A stretch of 64,000 nt of DNA from Cellulomonas sp. ES6 (lineage in GTDB: Bacteria; Actinomycetota; Actinomycetes; Actinomycetales; Cellulomonadaceae): the NCBI RefSeq assembly GCF_030053835.1, contig NZ_CP125655.1:1488001-1552000 (forward strand). Reading direction: 5' to 3'. A program made the position numbers and the translations under genes. Positions 9,366-17,500 of this stretch are shown here, piece after piece. The first letter of the stretch is position 1. Every line of letters begins with the position of its first letter. A model generated the notes under the pieces. It was not told the DNA's origin and ran no database searches. It worked only from the letters and a program-made list of their open reading frames with translations.

Positions 9366-9926
9366 TCAGCGCCGCCGCACGAGCCCCCGCACCACGGCGA
9401 CGGCGACGACCCCGCCGGCGATCCACGGGCCCGCGACGAGCAGCGGGTCGAGCACCTGGTGGCGGACGTCGACCCGCCCTCGGCGCGAGGCGACCGGGTG
9501 GTGCCGCAGCTCGGACAGCACGCCCGTCTCCGTGACCGGGTCGTCCGGCCGGGTGGACGCCAGCGACCGCAGGTGCGCGGTGGTCGACTCGACCCGGTCG
9601 GCGGCGATCAGGAGCAGCCAGTGCGCCGCGCGGCCCTCGCTGAACCGCTCGTACGCGTACCGGCGGACGGCCCCCGCCGGGCCGTGCAGCGGCTGCGCGG
9701 TGCCGAAGACCGGCGTGAGCCTCTCGTGCTCGATCGAGCGCTCCCGGGGGGACGTCTCGGGCTGCTGCTCGGGCAGGTCCCAGTGGGCGCCCGTCTCCAG
9801 GTCCGTCCGCTCCCGCGGGTAGGAGGGGCGGTCGGCGGGGTCGAGGTCGGCGCCCCAGCCGGGGATGCGGGCGCGGAGCTGCTCGGGGGTCTCCGGCAGC
9901 GGCGGCTTCTCGGCGCGGTACGGCAT
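9366..9926 (-). CDS. Hypothetical protein with C-terminal membrane segment
   Basis: 186 residues. The first 110 are hydrophilic and rich in Pro, Glu and Arg (RAEKPPLPETPEQLRARIPG at the start). The last 25 residues form one hydrophobic helix (LLVAGPWIAGGVVAVAVV) ending in RGLVRRR, suggesting a tail-anchored protein with its bulk in the cytoplasm. ATG at 9926 has GAGGGGC seven bases upstream. It starts 10 bp after the stop of the zinc alcohol dehydrogenase gene and is probably translated from the same mRNA. I do not recognise a named family. Confidence 0.7.
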   Translation of the reverse strand: MPYRAEKPPLPETPEQLRARIPGWGADLDPADRPSYPRERTDLETGAHWDLPEQQPETSPRERSIEHERLTPVFGTAQPLHGPAGAVRRYAYERFSEGRAAHWLLLIAADRVESTTAHLRSLASTRPDDPVTETGVLSELRHHPVASRRGRVDVRHQVLDPLLVAGPWIAGGVVAVAVVRGLVRRR

Positions 9927-9936
9927 GGTCTGCCCC

Positions 9937-11085
9937 TCAGTCCTCGTCCGGGATGATGACCGGCTTGATGATCCCGTCGAGCTTCGACGACATCAGGTGG
10001 TACCCCTCGGCGATGTGCTCCAGGGGGATGCGGTGCGTGATGACGTCCGACGGCTTCAGGTAGCCGTTGCGGATGTGCTCGAGCAGGCGCGGCCACTGCC
10101 GTGCGACCGGCGCCTGGTTCATCCGCAGCGTCAGGCCCTTGTTCATCGCGTCGCCGAACTTCACCGCGGAGAAGATCGGGCCGTACGCCCCCATGACGGA
10201 CACCGTGCCGCCCTTGCGGACGCCGTCGATCGCCCAGTTCAGCGCGACCGGGGACCCGCCCTGCAGCTTCAGCTTGGCGGCGGTGACGTGCTGGACCAGG
10301 TTGCCGTCCGCCTCGGCGCCGACGGCCTCGATCACCCGGTCGAACCCCAGGCCGTCGGTGGCCTTCTTCATCTCGACCACGATGTCGTCGAAGTGGGTGT
10401 AGTTGCGCGTCTCGGCGTACGCGAACTCCTCCGCCTTGCGCAGCCGGTAGTCGAGCTGGTCGACCACGACCACCCGCCCCGCGCCCATGAGCCACGCGGA
10501 CCGGGCGGCGAACAGGCCCACCGGGCCGGCGCCGAGCACCGCGACCGTGTCGCCCTCGGCGATGTCCGCGAGCTGCGCGCCGAAGTACCCGGTGGACAGC
10601 GCGTCGGTCATCAGCAGCGCGTCCTCGTCGTCCAGCCAGTCCGGGATCACCCGCGGGCCGACGTCCGCGAACGGCACCCGCACGTACTGCGCCTGACCGC
10701 CGTCGTAGCCGCCGGTGGTGTGCGAGTACCCGTAGATGCCGCCGACGGCGGTCGCGTTCGGGTTCACGTTGTGGCAGTTCGAGTACAGGCCCCGCGCGCA
10801 GAAGAAGCACGTCCCGCAGAAGATGTTGAACGGCACCATCACGCGGTCCCCGACCTGCAGGTTCTGCACGGACGCGCCGACCTGCTCGACCACCCCGATG
10901 AACTCGTGCCCGAACGTGTGCCCGATCCGGGTGTCGGGCATCATCCCGTGGTAGAGGTGCAGGTCGGAGCCGCAGATCGCCGCCCGCACCACCTTCACGA
11001 TCGCGTCGTTCGGGTGCTCGATCCCCGGGACGTCCTTCTCCTCCACGCGGACCTTGTACGGCCCTCGGTACACCATGGCTCGCAT
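9937..11085 (-). CDS. Zinc-dependent alcohol dehydrogenase (formaldehyde-dehydrogenase-like)
   Basis: 382 residues, a medium-chain dehydrogenase. Catalytic zinc ligands are in CGSDLHLYHG (about 38-47) and GHEF. The structural zinc cysteines are in FCGTCFFCARGLYSNC (about 93-108), and the dinucleotide fold is VLGAGPVGLFAARS (about 182-195). The long insertion and the C-terminal GIIKPVIIPDED resemble glutathione-independent formaldehyde dehydrogenases and related zinc ADHs that oxidise small alcohols or aldehydes with NAD. The substrate is not determinable. ATG at 11085 is preferred over ATG at 11076 because GGAGG lies about 8 bp upstream. It heads a two-gene leftward unit and is divergent from the histidine kinase gene, 76 bp away. 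Confidence 0.9.
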   Translation of the reverse strand: MRAMVYRGPYKVRVEEKDVPGIEHPNDAIVKVVRAAICGSDLHLYHGMMPDTRIGHTFGHEFIGVVEQVGASVQNLQVGDRVMVPFNIFCGTCFFCARGLYSNCHNVNPNATAVGGIYGYSHTTGGYDGGQAQYVRVPFADVGPRVIPDWLDDEDALLMTDALSTGYFGAQLADIAEGDTVAVLGAGPVGLFAARSAWLMGAGRVVVVDQLDYRLRKAEEFAYAETRNYTHFDDIVVEMKKATDGLGFDRVIEAVGAEADGNLVQHVTAAKLKLQGGSPVALNWAIDGVRKGGTVSVMGAYGPIFSAVKFGDAMNKGLTLRMNQAPVARQWPRLLEHIRNGYLKPSDVITHRIPLEHIAEGYHLMSSKLDGIIKPVIIPDED

Positions 11086-11161
11086 GGGCGGGCCCCCTCC
11101 CGATCGGTCCCCCCAGGGTGCGGAGCGTCCGGCCGGACCGCATCTCGGGGAGAATGGCGCG

Positions 11162-12376
11162 ATGCAGATCCCGGGGGCGCAGGACGAGTCCGCGTGGCGG
11201 CTGTGCGTCCTGCTGTCGGCCGCCGTGCTCCCGCCCGCGACGGCGGCGCTCCTCGTGGTCATGGCGGCCGGCGGGGCGGCCACGACCCACCTCGTGGCCG
11301 TCGGCGCCGCAGCCGTGGGGCTGCACGTCGCCGCCTGGTGGGCTGCGCTCCGGCCGGTCGCGTCGTTCGCGACCGCGGCGGCCGCCATGGCCCTGCTGGC
11401 GGTCGTGCCGGTGCCCGGCTGGTCGACCGGGGTGCTCACCCCGTCGTCCCTGTGCTTCCTGCTCGTGTTGTGGCGCCTGGTCGCGGCAGGCCCCGGTCGC
11501 TGGGCCGGTCCGGCCCTGGGCGTCGCGGTCGCCGGCGTGGCGCTCGCGGAGACCGCCTCCGTGCTGCGCGAGCCGACCGGGGCGGCGCTGCCGATGTGGA
11601 TGCCGCTGCTGGAGACGGCGCTGCTCCTCGCCGCGGTGGTCGCGGTGTGGGGGTTCGCCCGTGCCGTGCGGGCGCAGCGCCGTCGCGCGGCGGACCGGGC
11701 GGCCGAGCGTCTCGCGCTCGCCCGGCGCACCGAGCGCGCCGAGATCCGCCGGGACCTGCACGACGTCATCGCCCACTCGCTCACGCTGGTCGTCGCCCAG
11801 GCGGAGGCGGCGCGCGTCGGGACGCGCGAGCCGGCGACCGCGCAGGCGCTCGCCCAGCTCGCGGACACGGCCCGCGCCGCGCTGCTGGGCCTGCGCGGGA
11901 TGCTGCGGGTGCTCGACGCGGCTCCCAGCGCCGCAGGGGACGTCGTGCCGTCCCTCGACGGGCTGCCGGCGCTGGTCGCGGCGGCGACGACGCCGCTGCA
12001 CCGCGTGACGCTGACCGAGCGGGGCGACCGGCGCGTGATGCCGGCCGACGCCGAGTCGGCGGCCGTCCGGCTGGTCCAGGAGGGGATCACCAACGCGCTG
12101 CGGCACGTCGAGCCCCCGGTCGACATCGCGGTGGACGTGGACTGGCGGACCGACGACGGCGGTGACGGCGGCGGGAGTGACGTGGTCCGCGTGACGGTGC
12201 GGGACGACGGCGGCGCAGGTCCACGCCCGGCGGGCCACCCGGAGCCCGCCGCGGGGAGCGGCTCCGGGCTCGCGGGCGCGGCGCGGCGGATCGAGGCCGC
12301 GGGCGGCGAGCTGGCGGTGGAGCGCGGCCGGGGCTGGACGCTCTCCGCCCGCCTGCCCACGGTGGGCGCGACGTGA
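11162..12376 (+). CDS. Sensor histidine kinase (HisKA_3 type)
   Basis: 404 residues. Five or six hydrophobic segments occupy residues 10-175, leaving no large extracellular sensor. HisKA_3 dimerisation helix EIRRDLHDVIAHSLTLVVAQ (about 200) contains the phospho-accepting His in DLHD. The HATPase domain follows, with VQEGITNALRHVE (N box) and GSGLAGAARRIEAAGG (G box). This is the NarL/DesK-like kinase class. ATG at 11162 is preceded by GGGGAG. The stop overlaps the GTG start of the partner response regulator gene by 4 bp. The signal sensed is not evident. Confidence 0.9.
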   Translation: MQIPGAQDESAWRLCVLLSAAVLPPATAALLVVMAAGGAATTHLVAVGAAAVGLHVAAWWAALRPVASFATAAAAMALLAVVPVPGWSTGVLTPSSLCFLLVLWRLVAAGPGRWAGPALGVAVAGVALAETASVLREPTGAALPMWMPLLETALLLAAVVAVWGFARAVRAQRRRAADRAAERLALARRTERAEIRRDLHDVIAHSLTLVVAQAEAARVGTREPATAQALAQLADTARAALLGLRGMLRVLDAAPSAAGDVVPSLDGLPALVAAATTPLHRVTLTERGDRRVMPADAESAAVRLVQEGITNALRHVEPPVDIAVDVDWRTDDGGDGGGSDVVRVTVRDDGGAGPRPAGHPEPAAGSGSGLAGAARRIEAAGGELAVERGRGWTLSARLPTVGAT

Positions 12377-13037
12377 CGCCGCCGGTGCGGGTGCTGCTCG
12401 CCGACGACCAGGCCCTGCTGCGCGAGTCGCTCGCCACCGTGCTGGCCGCCGACGGGCGCATCGAGGTGGTGGGGGCCGTGGCCGACGGGCGCGCCGCGGT
12501 GGCCGCCGTGCAGGAGCGCGCGGTCGACGTGGTGCTCGGGACATCCGCATGCCCGTCCTGGACGGCATCGCCGCCACCGAGCAGGTCGTGCGGCTCAGCC
12601 CGCGCACCCGCGTGCTGGCGCTGACGACGTTCGACGTCGACGAGCTGGTCCTGGCCGCGCTGCGCGCCGGAGCCAGCGGGTACCTGACGAAGGACGCCCG
12701 CCCCGGGGCGCTGGTCGACGCGATCTGCGACGTGGCCGCCGGGAGCTCCGCGTTGGCCCCCGCCGCGGCGGCGTCGCTGGTGGAGCACCTGCGGCGCGTG
12801 CCGGTGCCCCGGCCCCAGGCGGTCGCGCGGCTGTCGCCACGGGAGCGGGAGGTGTTCGACCTGATCGTCGCGGGACGGTCGAACGGCGAGATCGTGGCGC
12901 AGCTGCACCTCACGCAGAACACGGTGAAGTCGCACGTGCGGGCCGTCCTGACCAAGCTCGACCTGCGCGACCGGGTGCACGTCGTGATCTACGCGTACGA
13001 CAACGGCCTGGCCGGTCCCCCTCACCCCGCGGGGTGA
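12373..13037 (+). pseudogene. NarL/LuxR-type response regulator with an internal frameshift
   Basis: Two overlapping frames together give one receiver-plus-HTH protein of about 221 residues. The first frame (from GTG 12373) has the acidic pair VLLADDQALLRESLA. The second frame resumes at 12549 with MPVLDGIAATEQV, the switch Thr/Lys region (LTTFD, GYLTKDARPG), and a LuxR HTH (LSPREREVFDLIVAGRSNGE). The break lies at GGG 12538-12540. Adding one G restores a reading with the phospho-accepting Asp (VLGDIRMPVLDG). As written, the product loses that Asp and the HTH. This is either a pseudogene or a one-base sequence error; the intact kinase gene upstream and the otherwise perfect codons favour an error or a very recent mutation. 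Confidence 0.8.
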
Positions 13038-13039
13038 GG
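13020..13039. terminator. Perfect 20-bp palindrome at the end of the two-component operon
   Basis: CCTCACCCCGCGGGGTGAGG overlaps the stop codon of the response regulator. It could act as a GC-rich hairpin terminator, although no T-run follows. The 16-bp core TCACCCCGCGGGGTGA recurs at 38931-38946. Confidence 0.5.
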
Positions 13040-13128
13040 CCCGCCCGCCCGCCGGGGTGATGTGGCGGCGGCTCCCCCGCTGCGAGGGTCGACGGCGAGG
13101 GCCACCGTGGCCCGGCGAGGAGACCAGC

Positions 13129-14049
13129 ATGACGTCCACCGGAAGCGCCACACCCGGCCGCGCCGCCCGCAGCGGGACCGAGGAGCACGCGTCCGACGAC
13201 CGGGACCCGCGCCGCGTCCTCGCCTGGTTCACCGGGACGCTCGCACTCATCACGGCGCTCGTGCTCGTGCCGCTGTTCGTCGGCGGCGCGGACGCCGACA
13301 CCTTCAACGCCGTCGTCCCGGGTCTGTCCTGGGCCCCGGCCCTGTCGGCGTTCGTGGCGCACCTCGGCAGCGGGCGCCGCACCCCCTTCCTGACGTGGAC
13401 GGCGCTCCGTCCGCTGCGGACCGGCCGGGTGCTGCGGACCGGCGCGCTGGTGCTCGCCGTGTTCGTCGCCGTCCCGTCGGCGACCACCCTGCTGTCCGTC
13501 GTGCTGGGCGTGGTCGACTGGCGACCGGCCCCGGACGCCGCCGGTCTGCTGCCGCTGGTGCTGCCGCTCGCCGTGCTGGGCATGCTGACGGTCACCGGTG
13601 AGGAGATCGGGTGGCGCGGCGCCCTGCACACCACCCTCGCGCGGTACGGGCTGGTGCGCGCGACCGTGGGCATCGGCGGCCTGTGGACGCTGTGGCACCT
13701 GCCGCTGCTGGTCGCCTACCACCAGGGCGGGGCGATGGCCGGACGCGAGGTGGTCGCGACGACGGTCAACCTGCTGGTCGCCGCTCTCGTCCTCGGTGCG
13801 GCGCGGGCGCTGTCCGCCTCGGTCTGGCCGGCGGCGTGGGCGCACGCGCTGCTGAACACCACGCTCGTGTACGCCTCGTCGAACCTCGTCACGCCGGCCG
13901 CCGAGCTGTCCGACCCGGCGTTCTGGATGCTCCAGGTGGTGGCGTGGGCCGTCCTCGGCGCCGCGGGGGTGCTCCTGCTGCGGGCTGCGCGGCGCGGCGG
14001 GGCAGGCGTCGGCGTCAGCCGCCGACCAGGCGCTCCTGCGGCACGCTGA
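13129..14049 (+). CDS. CPBP family intramembrane glutamic endopeptidase
   Basis: 306 residues with about eight hydrophobic segments. The three conserved motifs of the CAAX/CPBP (Abi) protease family are present: TGEEIGWRGAL (the EExxxR signature, about residue 155), LWTLWHLPLL (catalytic His, about 187) and WAHALLNT (about 238). ATG at 13129 follows GGCGAGGAG. It lies 91 bp downstream of the response regulator and may belong to the same transcript, although a hairpin (13020-13039) intervenes. Family members cleave membrane-embedded substrates; some serve in bacteriocin immunity. The 3' end overlaps a convergent small gene by 35 bp. Confidence 0.88.
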   Translation: MTSTGSATPGRAARSGTEEHASDDRDPRRVLAWFTGTLALITALVLVPLFVGGADADTFNAVVPGLSWAPALSAFVAHLGSGRRTPFLTWTALRPLRTGRVLRTGALVLAVFVAVPSATTLLSVVLGVVDWRPAPDAAGLLPLVLPLAVLGMLTVTGEEIGWRGALHTTLARYGLVRATVGIGGLWTLWHLPLLVAYHQGGAMAGREVVATTVNLLVAALVLGAARALSASVWPAAWAHALLNTTLVYASSNLVTPAAELSDPAFWMLQVVAWAVLGAAGVLLLRAARRGGAGVGVSRRPGAPAAR

Positions 14050-14392
14050 GCCGCACGACGTCGCCCTCCACGGCCGCCACCTCGTCGCCCGCGGCGTACC
14101 GCGACCCGCCGAGAAGCCCGCCGCGGACGCGGACGTAGCCGAGCCGCAGCAGCCGGTCCCGCTCCCCCTCCGGCAGGTCGGAGTCCCGGCCGACGGCGTC
14201 GACCACCGCGCCCACCAGGCCGCCGACCCCTCCGGACCCGGTCGCGCGCTGGCCGTCCGCGGTCGCCGCGGCCGGGTCGCCGAGCGACACCTCCGCGACG
14301 GTCCCGACGTCCTCGCCGGCCGCGTCGAGGACCGTCATGCCCTCGCGCACGCCCGCGATGGGGCCCTGCTCGTCGTTGATCGGCACCGTCAT
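14015..14392 (-). CDS. Small PRC-barrel-like protein of unknown function
   Basis: 125 residues. The first third, INDEQGPIAGVREGMTVLD followed by AAGEDVGTVAEV, has the small beta-barrel pattern seen in PRC-barrel proteins. The middle is a Gly/Ala/Ser-rich linker, and the last part (GYVRVRGGLLGGSRYAAGDE) ends in VRLSVPQERLVGG and looks like a second short strand set. ATG at 14392 is chosen because AAGGGGAC lies 8-12 bp upstream. The 3' end overlaps the convergent protease gene. The PRC-barrel assignment is a weak resemblance; the function is unknown. Confidence 0.6.
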   Translation of the reverse strand: MTVPINDEQGPIAGVREGMTVLDAAGEDVGTVAEVSLGDPAAATADGQRATGSGGVGGLVGAVVDAVGRDSDLPEGERDRLLRLGYVRVRGGLLGGSRYAAGDEVAAVEGDVVRLSVPQERLVGG

Positions 14393-14536
14393 CGTCACGT
14401 CCCCTTCCGTGGCGGGCCGATGGGGCCCCGTCGCCCCACCGGCGCCTCCACCCTCCGTCGGGCGGGTGGGCGCGGCAACCGGAGGTGCGCCCGGGGACGG
14501 TGCGGGCCCGGTCGGCAGCCGCACCGTCCCCGGGTC

Positions 14537-17500
14537 CTAGGCCCGCCGCCGGCGCGCCCGGACCGCGAGCGCCGTGCCGAGGGCGAGCAGCGCGAGCGCC
14601 ACCGCGAGCGGCAGCACCACGTCCGCACCGGTGACGGCGAGCGGCCCGCCGCCGGTGACCACCGTGAGCGGCGTCTCCGCGAGGACCCGTCCCGTCTCGT
14701 CCCGCACCTGCAGGTGGTGCGCACCCGCCGGCAGGTCCGTCGGGACGGTCACCACGACGCTCGCGGCGCCGTCGACCAGGGCGGTGACCGTGAGGCGCCG
14801 GTACGTGGACGCGACGCCGATCTCGGCCTGGTCGCCGGGGACGTGCGCCAGGGTGACCGTCACGCGGTCCCCGGGACGCACCGTGGCGGCCGAGACCGTC
14901 ACCGCCGGCGCGGGCTGCTCGCCGGGCGCGGGCTGCTCGCCCGGCCCCGGCTCCTCGCCCGGCCCCGGCTCCTCGCCCGGCCCCGGCTCCTCGCCCGGTC
15001 CGGGGCTCTCCCCCGGCCCCGGCTCCACGGCCGCGACCTCCACGGCGACCACGCGGGAGACGTTCCCGGCCCCGTCGGTCGCCCGCGCCTGGACGGTGAC
15101 GGCGTCCGTGCCGGGCACGGTCACCGGCCCCGTGTACGCCGTCCACGCGCCGGAGGTGCCCCGCCGGTGCTCGACCGAGGCCACGCCGGACCCGCCCTCG
15201 TCGGACGCCGTCACGGTCACCACCCGGCCGTCCGCCGCGATCGTGACGTCGGGCGCCGTCGTGTCGGCCGGCGGGAGCTCCACCAGGCCCGTGAGGGCCG
15301 TGCCCAGCGCCGCGGCGGCCGCGTCGACGTCCTCCTGCGTCGTGCCGTCGGTCGCGAGCAGCGCCTTGGCGTGCTCGAGCGCGGGCAGCAGCGGCGCCCA
15401 GCTGTCCGCGGTGTACTGCCGGCTGTCCAGCGCGTCCGCCCGGGCGACCAGGTCCTCGAGCTCCCCGGTGGCGACGGCGATGCTCACCGCGCACCACACC
15501 AGCTCGTCGCCCTTGGCGTGGGTGAGGAGCACCCCCGTGCTGCCCGAGCCGCCGGTGGCGAGGTCGACCTCGATGCGGCCGTCCGCGTCGACCCGCGGCG
15601 TGCCCACGACGGACGCGACGGCGCCGTCGAGCGATGCGGCGGACACGACGTCGTCGGCCTCGGCCGGCGTGATCGACGCGCCCAGGACGGCCGTGGAGTC
15701 GCGGTCGGCCCCCACCGCGGGCGCCGTGCACCCGAGCTTGTAGCCGCCGTAGACCTCGAGCTCGAACAGGGACAGGCCGTACCTGGTGACGGGCAGTCCG
15801 ATCACCCGCAGGTACCGGACCTCCGCGTCCGGGAAGTCCACGACGTTGCGCAGCTCGGCGGAGGTCTTCTGGACCCGGGCGAGCTCGTGCCACTCCTGCC
15901 CGTCGTCGGAGCCCTCCACGCGGAAGTCGTCCGACGTGGCCGACTCCCACGTCAGCACCACCTGGTTGACGGTGCGCGACGACTCCAGGTCCACCTGCAG
16001 CCAGCGCTCGGTGGTGTACGGCGCGTTCTGGCGGAGCGACGCCCACCGGGTGGTGGCGTTGCCGTCGGTCGCGTTGCCCGGCGCGAGCTGCGCGCTGTAC
16101 TGCGAGTCCGCGGTCGTCGGCCGCCCGAGCGCGACGTTCTCCCGCACCGCCGCCACCGGCGGGGCCTCGGCGATCGCGGAGTCCGGGAACACCTCCAGCT
16201 CCCACAGCGAGACGCCGTACTGGGTCGTGCTGCGCTGCACGGTCTGCATCCGCACGTAGCGCGCCTGCTCGTCGAGGCCGACCACGTCCACGCCGCCGTC
16301 GCCGCCCTCCGCCGGGGTGGCGTACGCGTCGCGCCACGCGGACCCGTCGTCGGAGACCTGGATCCGGTACTGCCGGGCGTACGACGCCTCCCACCACAGC
16401 CGGACGGTGCCGACCGGCTGGACGGACCCCAGGTCGACCTGGGCCCACGCGCCGTCGGACAGGTTGCCGCTCCACCGCGTCGTCGTGCTGCCGTCGGTGA
16501 TGTTCCCCGCCGCGCCGCTCGACGTCCCGGACGCCGAGACCCCGCGACCGAGCGCGAGGTTCACGCTCGCGTCCACCGCGAGCTCCCGCACCTCGTAGCC
16601 GTCGCCCGGCCCGTCCAGGAGCAGCAGCCGGACCGCGGTCGCGGCCGTCGGCTCGATCGCGATCCGCGTGGTGCCGCCGGTGCCGTCCTGGGTGAGCGCG
16701 TGGTCGGTCCAGGTCACGCCGTCGGCGGTCGTCTGGAGCAGGAACCGGCCGGCGGGGGCGTCGCCCCAGGTCACCGTGACGCCGGTGACGAACGAGCCGT
16801 GCTCCAGCTGCCGGGCGAGCCACGCGGTGCCGTCGCCCTGCGACCGCCACGACGTGCCCTCGTCCCCGTCGCCGGCGAGCGCCGCCGCGTGCCCCGCCTG
16901 CGCGCTGCTGGCCGTGTACGGCGACGCCGCGTCGTCCCCGGCGGTCAGCGCGGCGGTCACCGTGCGGCCCAGGTCCGCGCCCGAGCCGAGCCCGAACGTG
17001 CCGTGCGCGGACGCGTCCGGGCCGGTGAGGCCCACCCGGACGACCAGGCCGGGCCGGCTCGGGTTCGCCACGCTGACGACGGGCACGTCCCCGGACTCGT
17101 CGAGGATCACGAGGGCCGGCTGGTCCACGGTGAGCGCGCGGCCGTCCCCGAGGTCGAGCGTCCCCGGCTCGTAGAACGTCGCCATGGTGCGGTGCAGCCC
17201 GGGGTGGCGCACGGCCTGGACGGCGCCGTCGTTGCGCAGCACCTCCACCGCGGGGTCGGCGGCGTACGCCTCGACCTCCGCGGGCTCCGCGGCGGGCAGC
17301 ACGACGTACTCGTAGCCGGCGTCGGTGGGCCGGACCCCGTGGTCGACGTACAGCGTGAACGCGTCACGGCTCACCGGGTCCTCGCCGATCCAGCTCCCCG
17401 TCTGGGTCTTGTCCGACACCTGCACCCGGGACCCGGCGGGGAAGACGTACCCGACCTCGTCGTTGTACGCCCACGTCGGGCCCTCCACCGTGGCGCCGTC

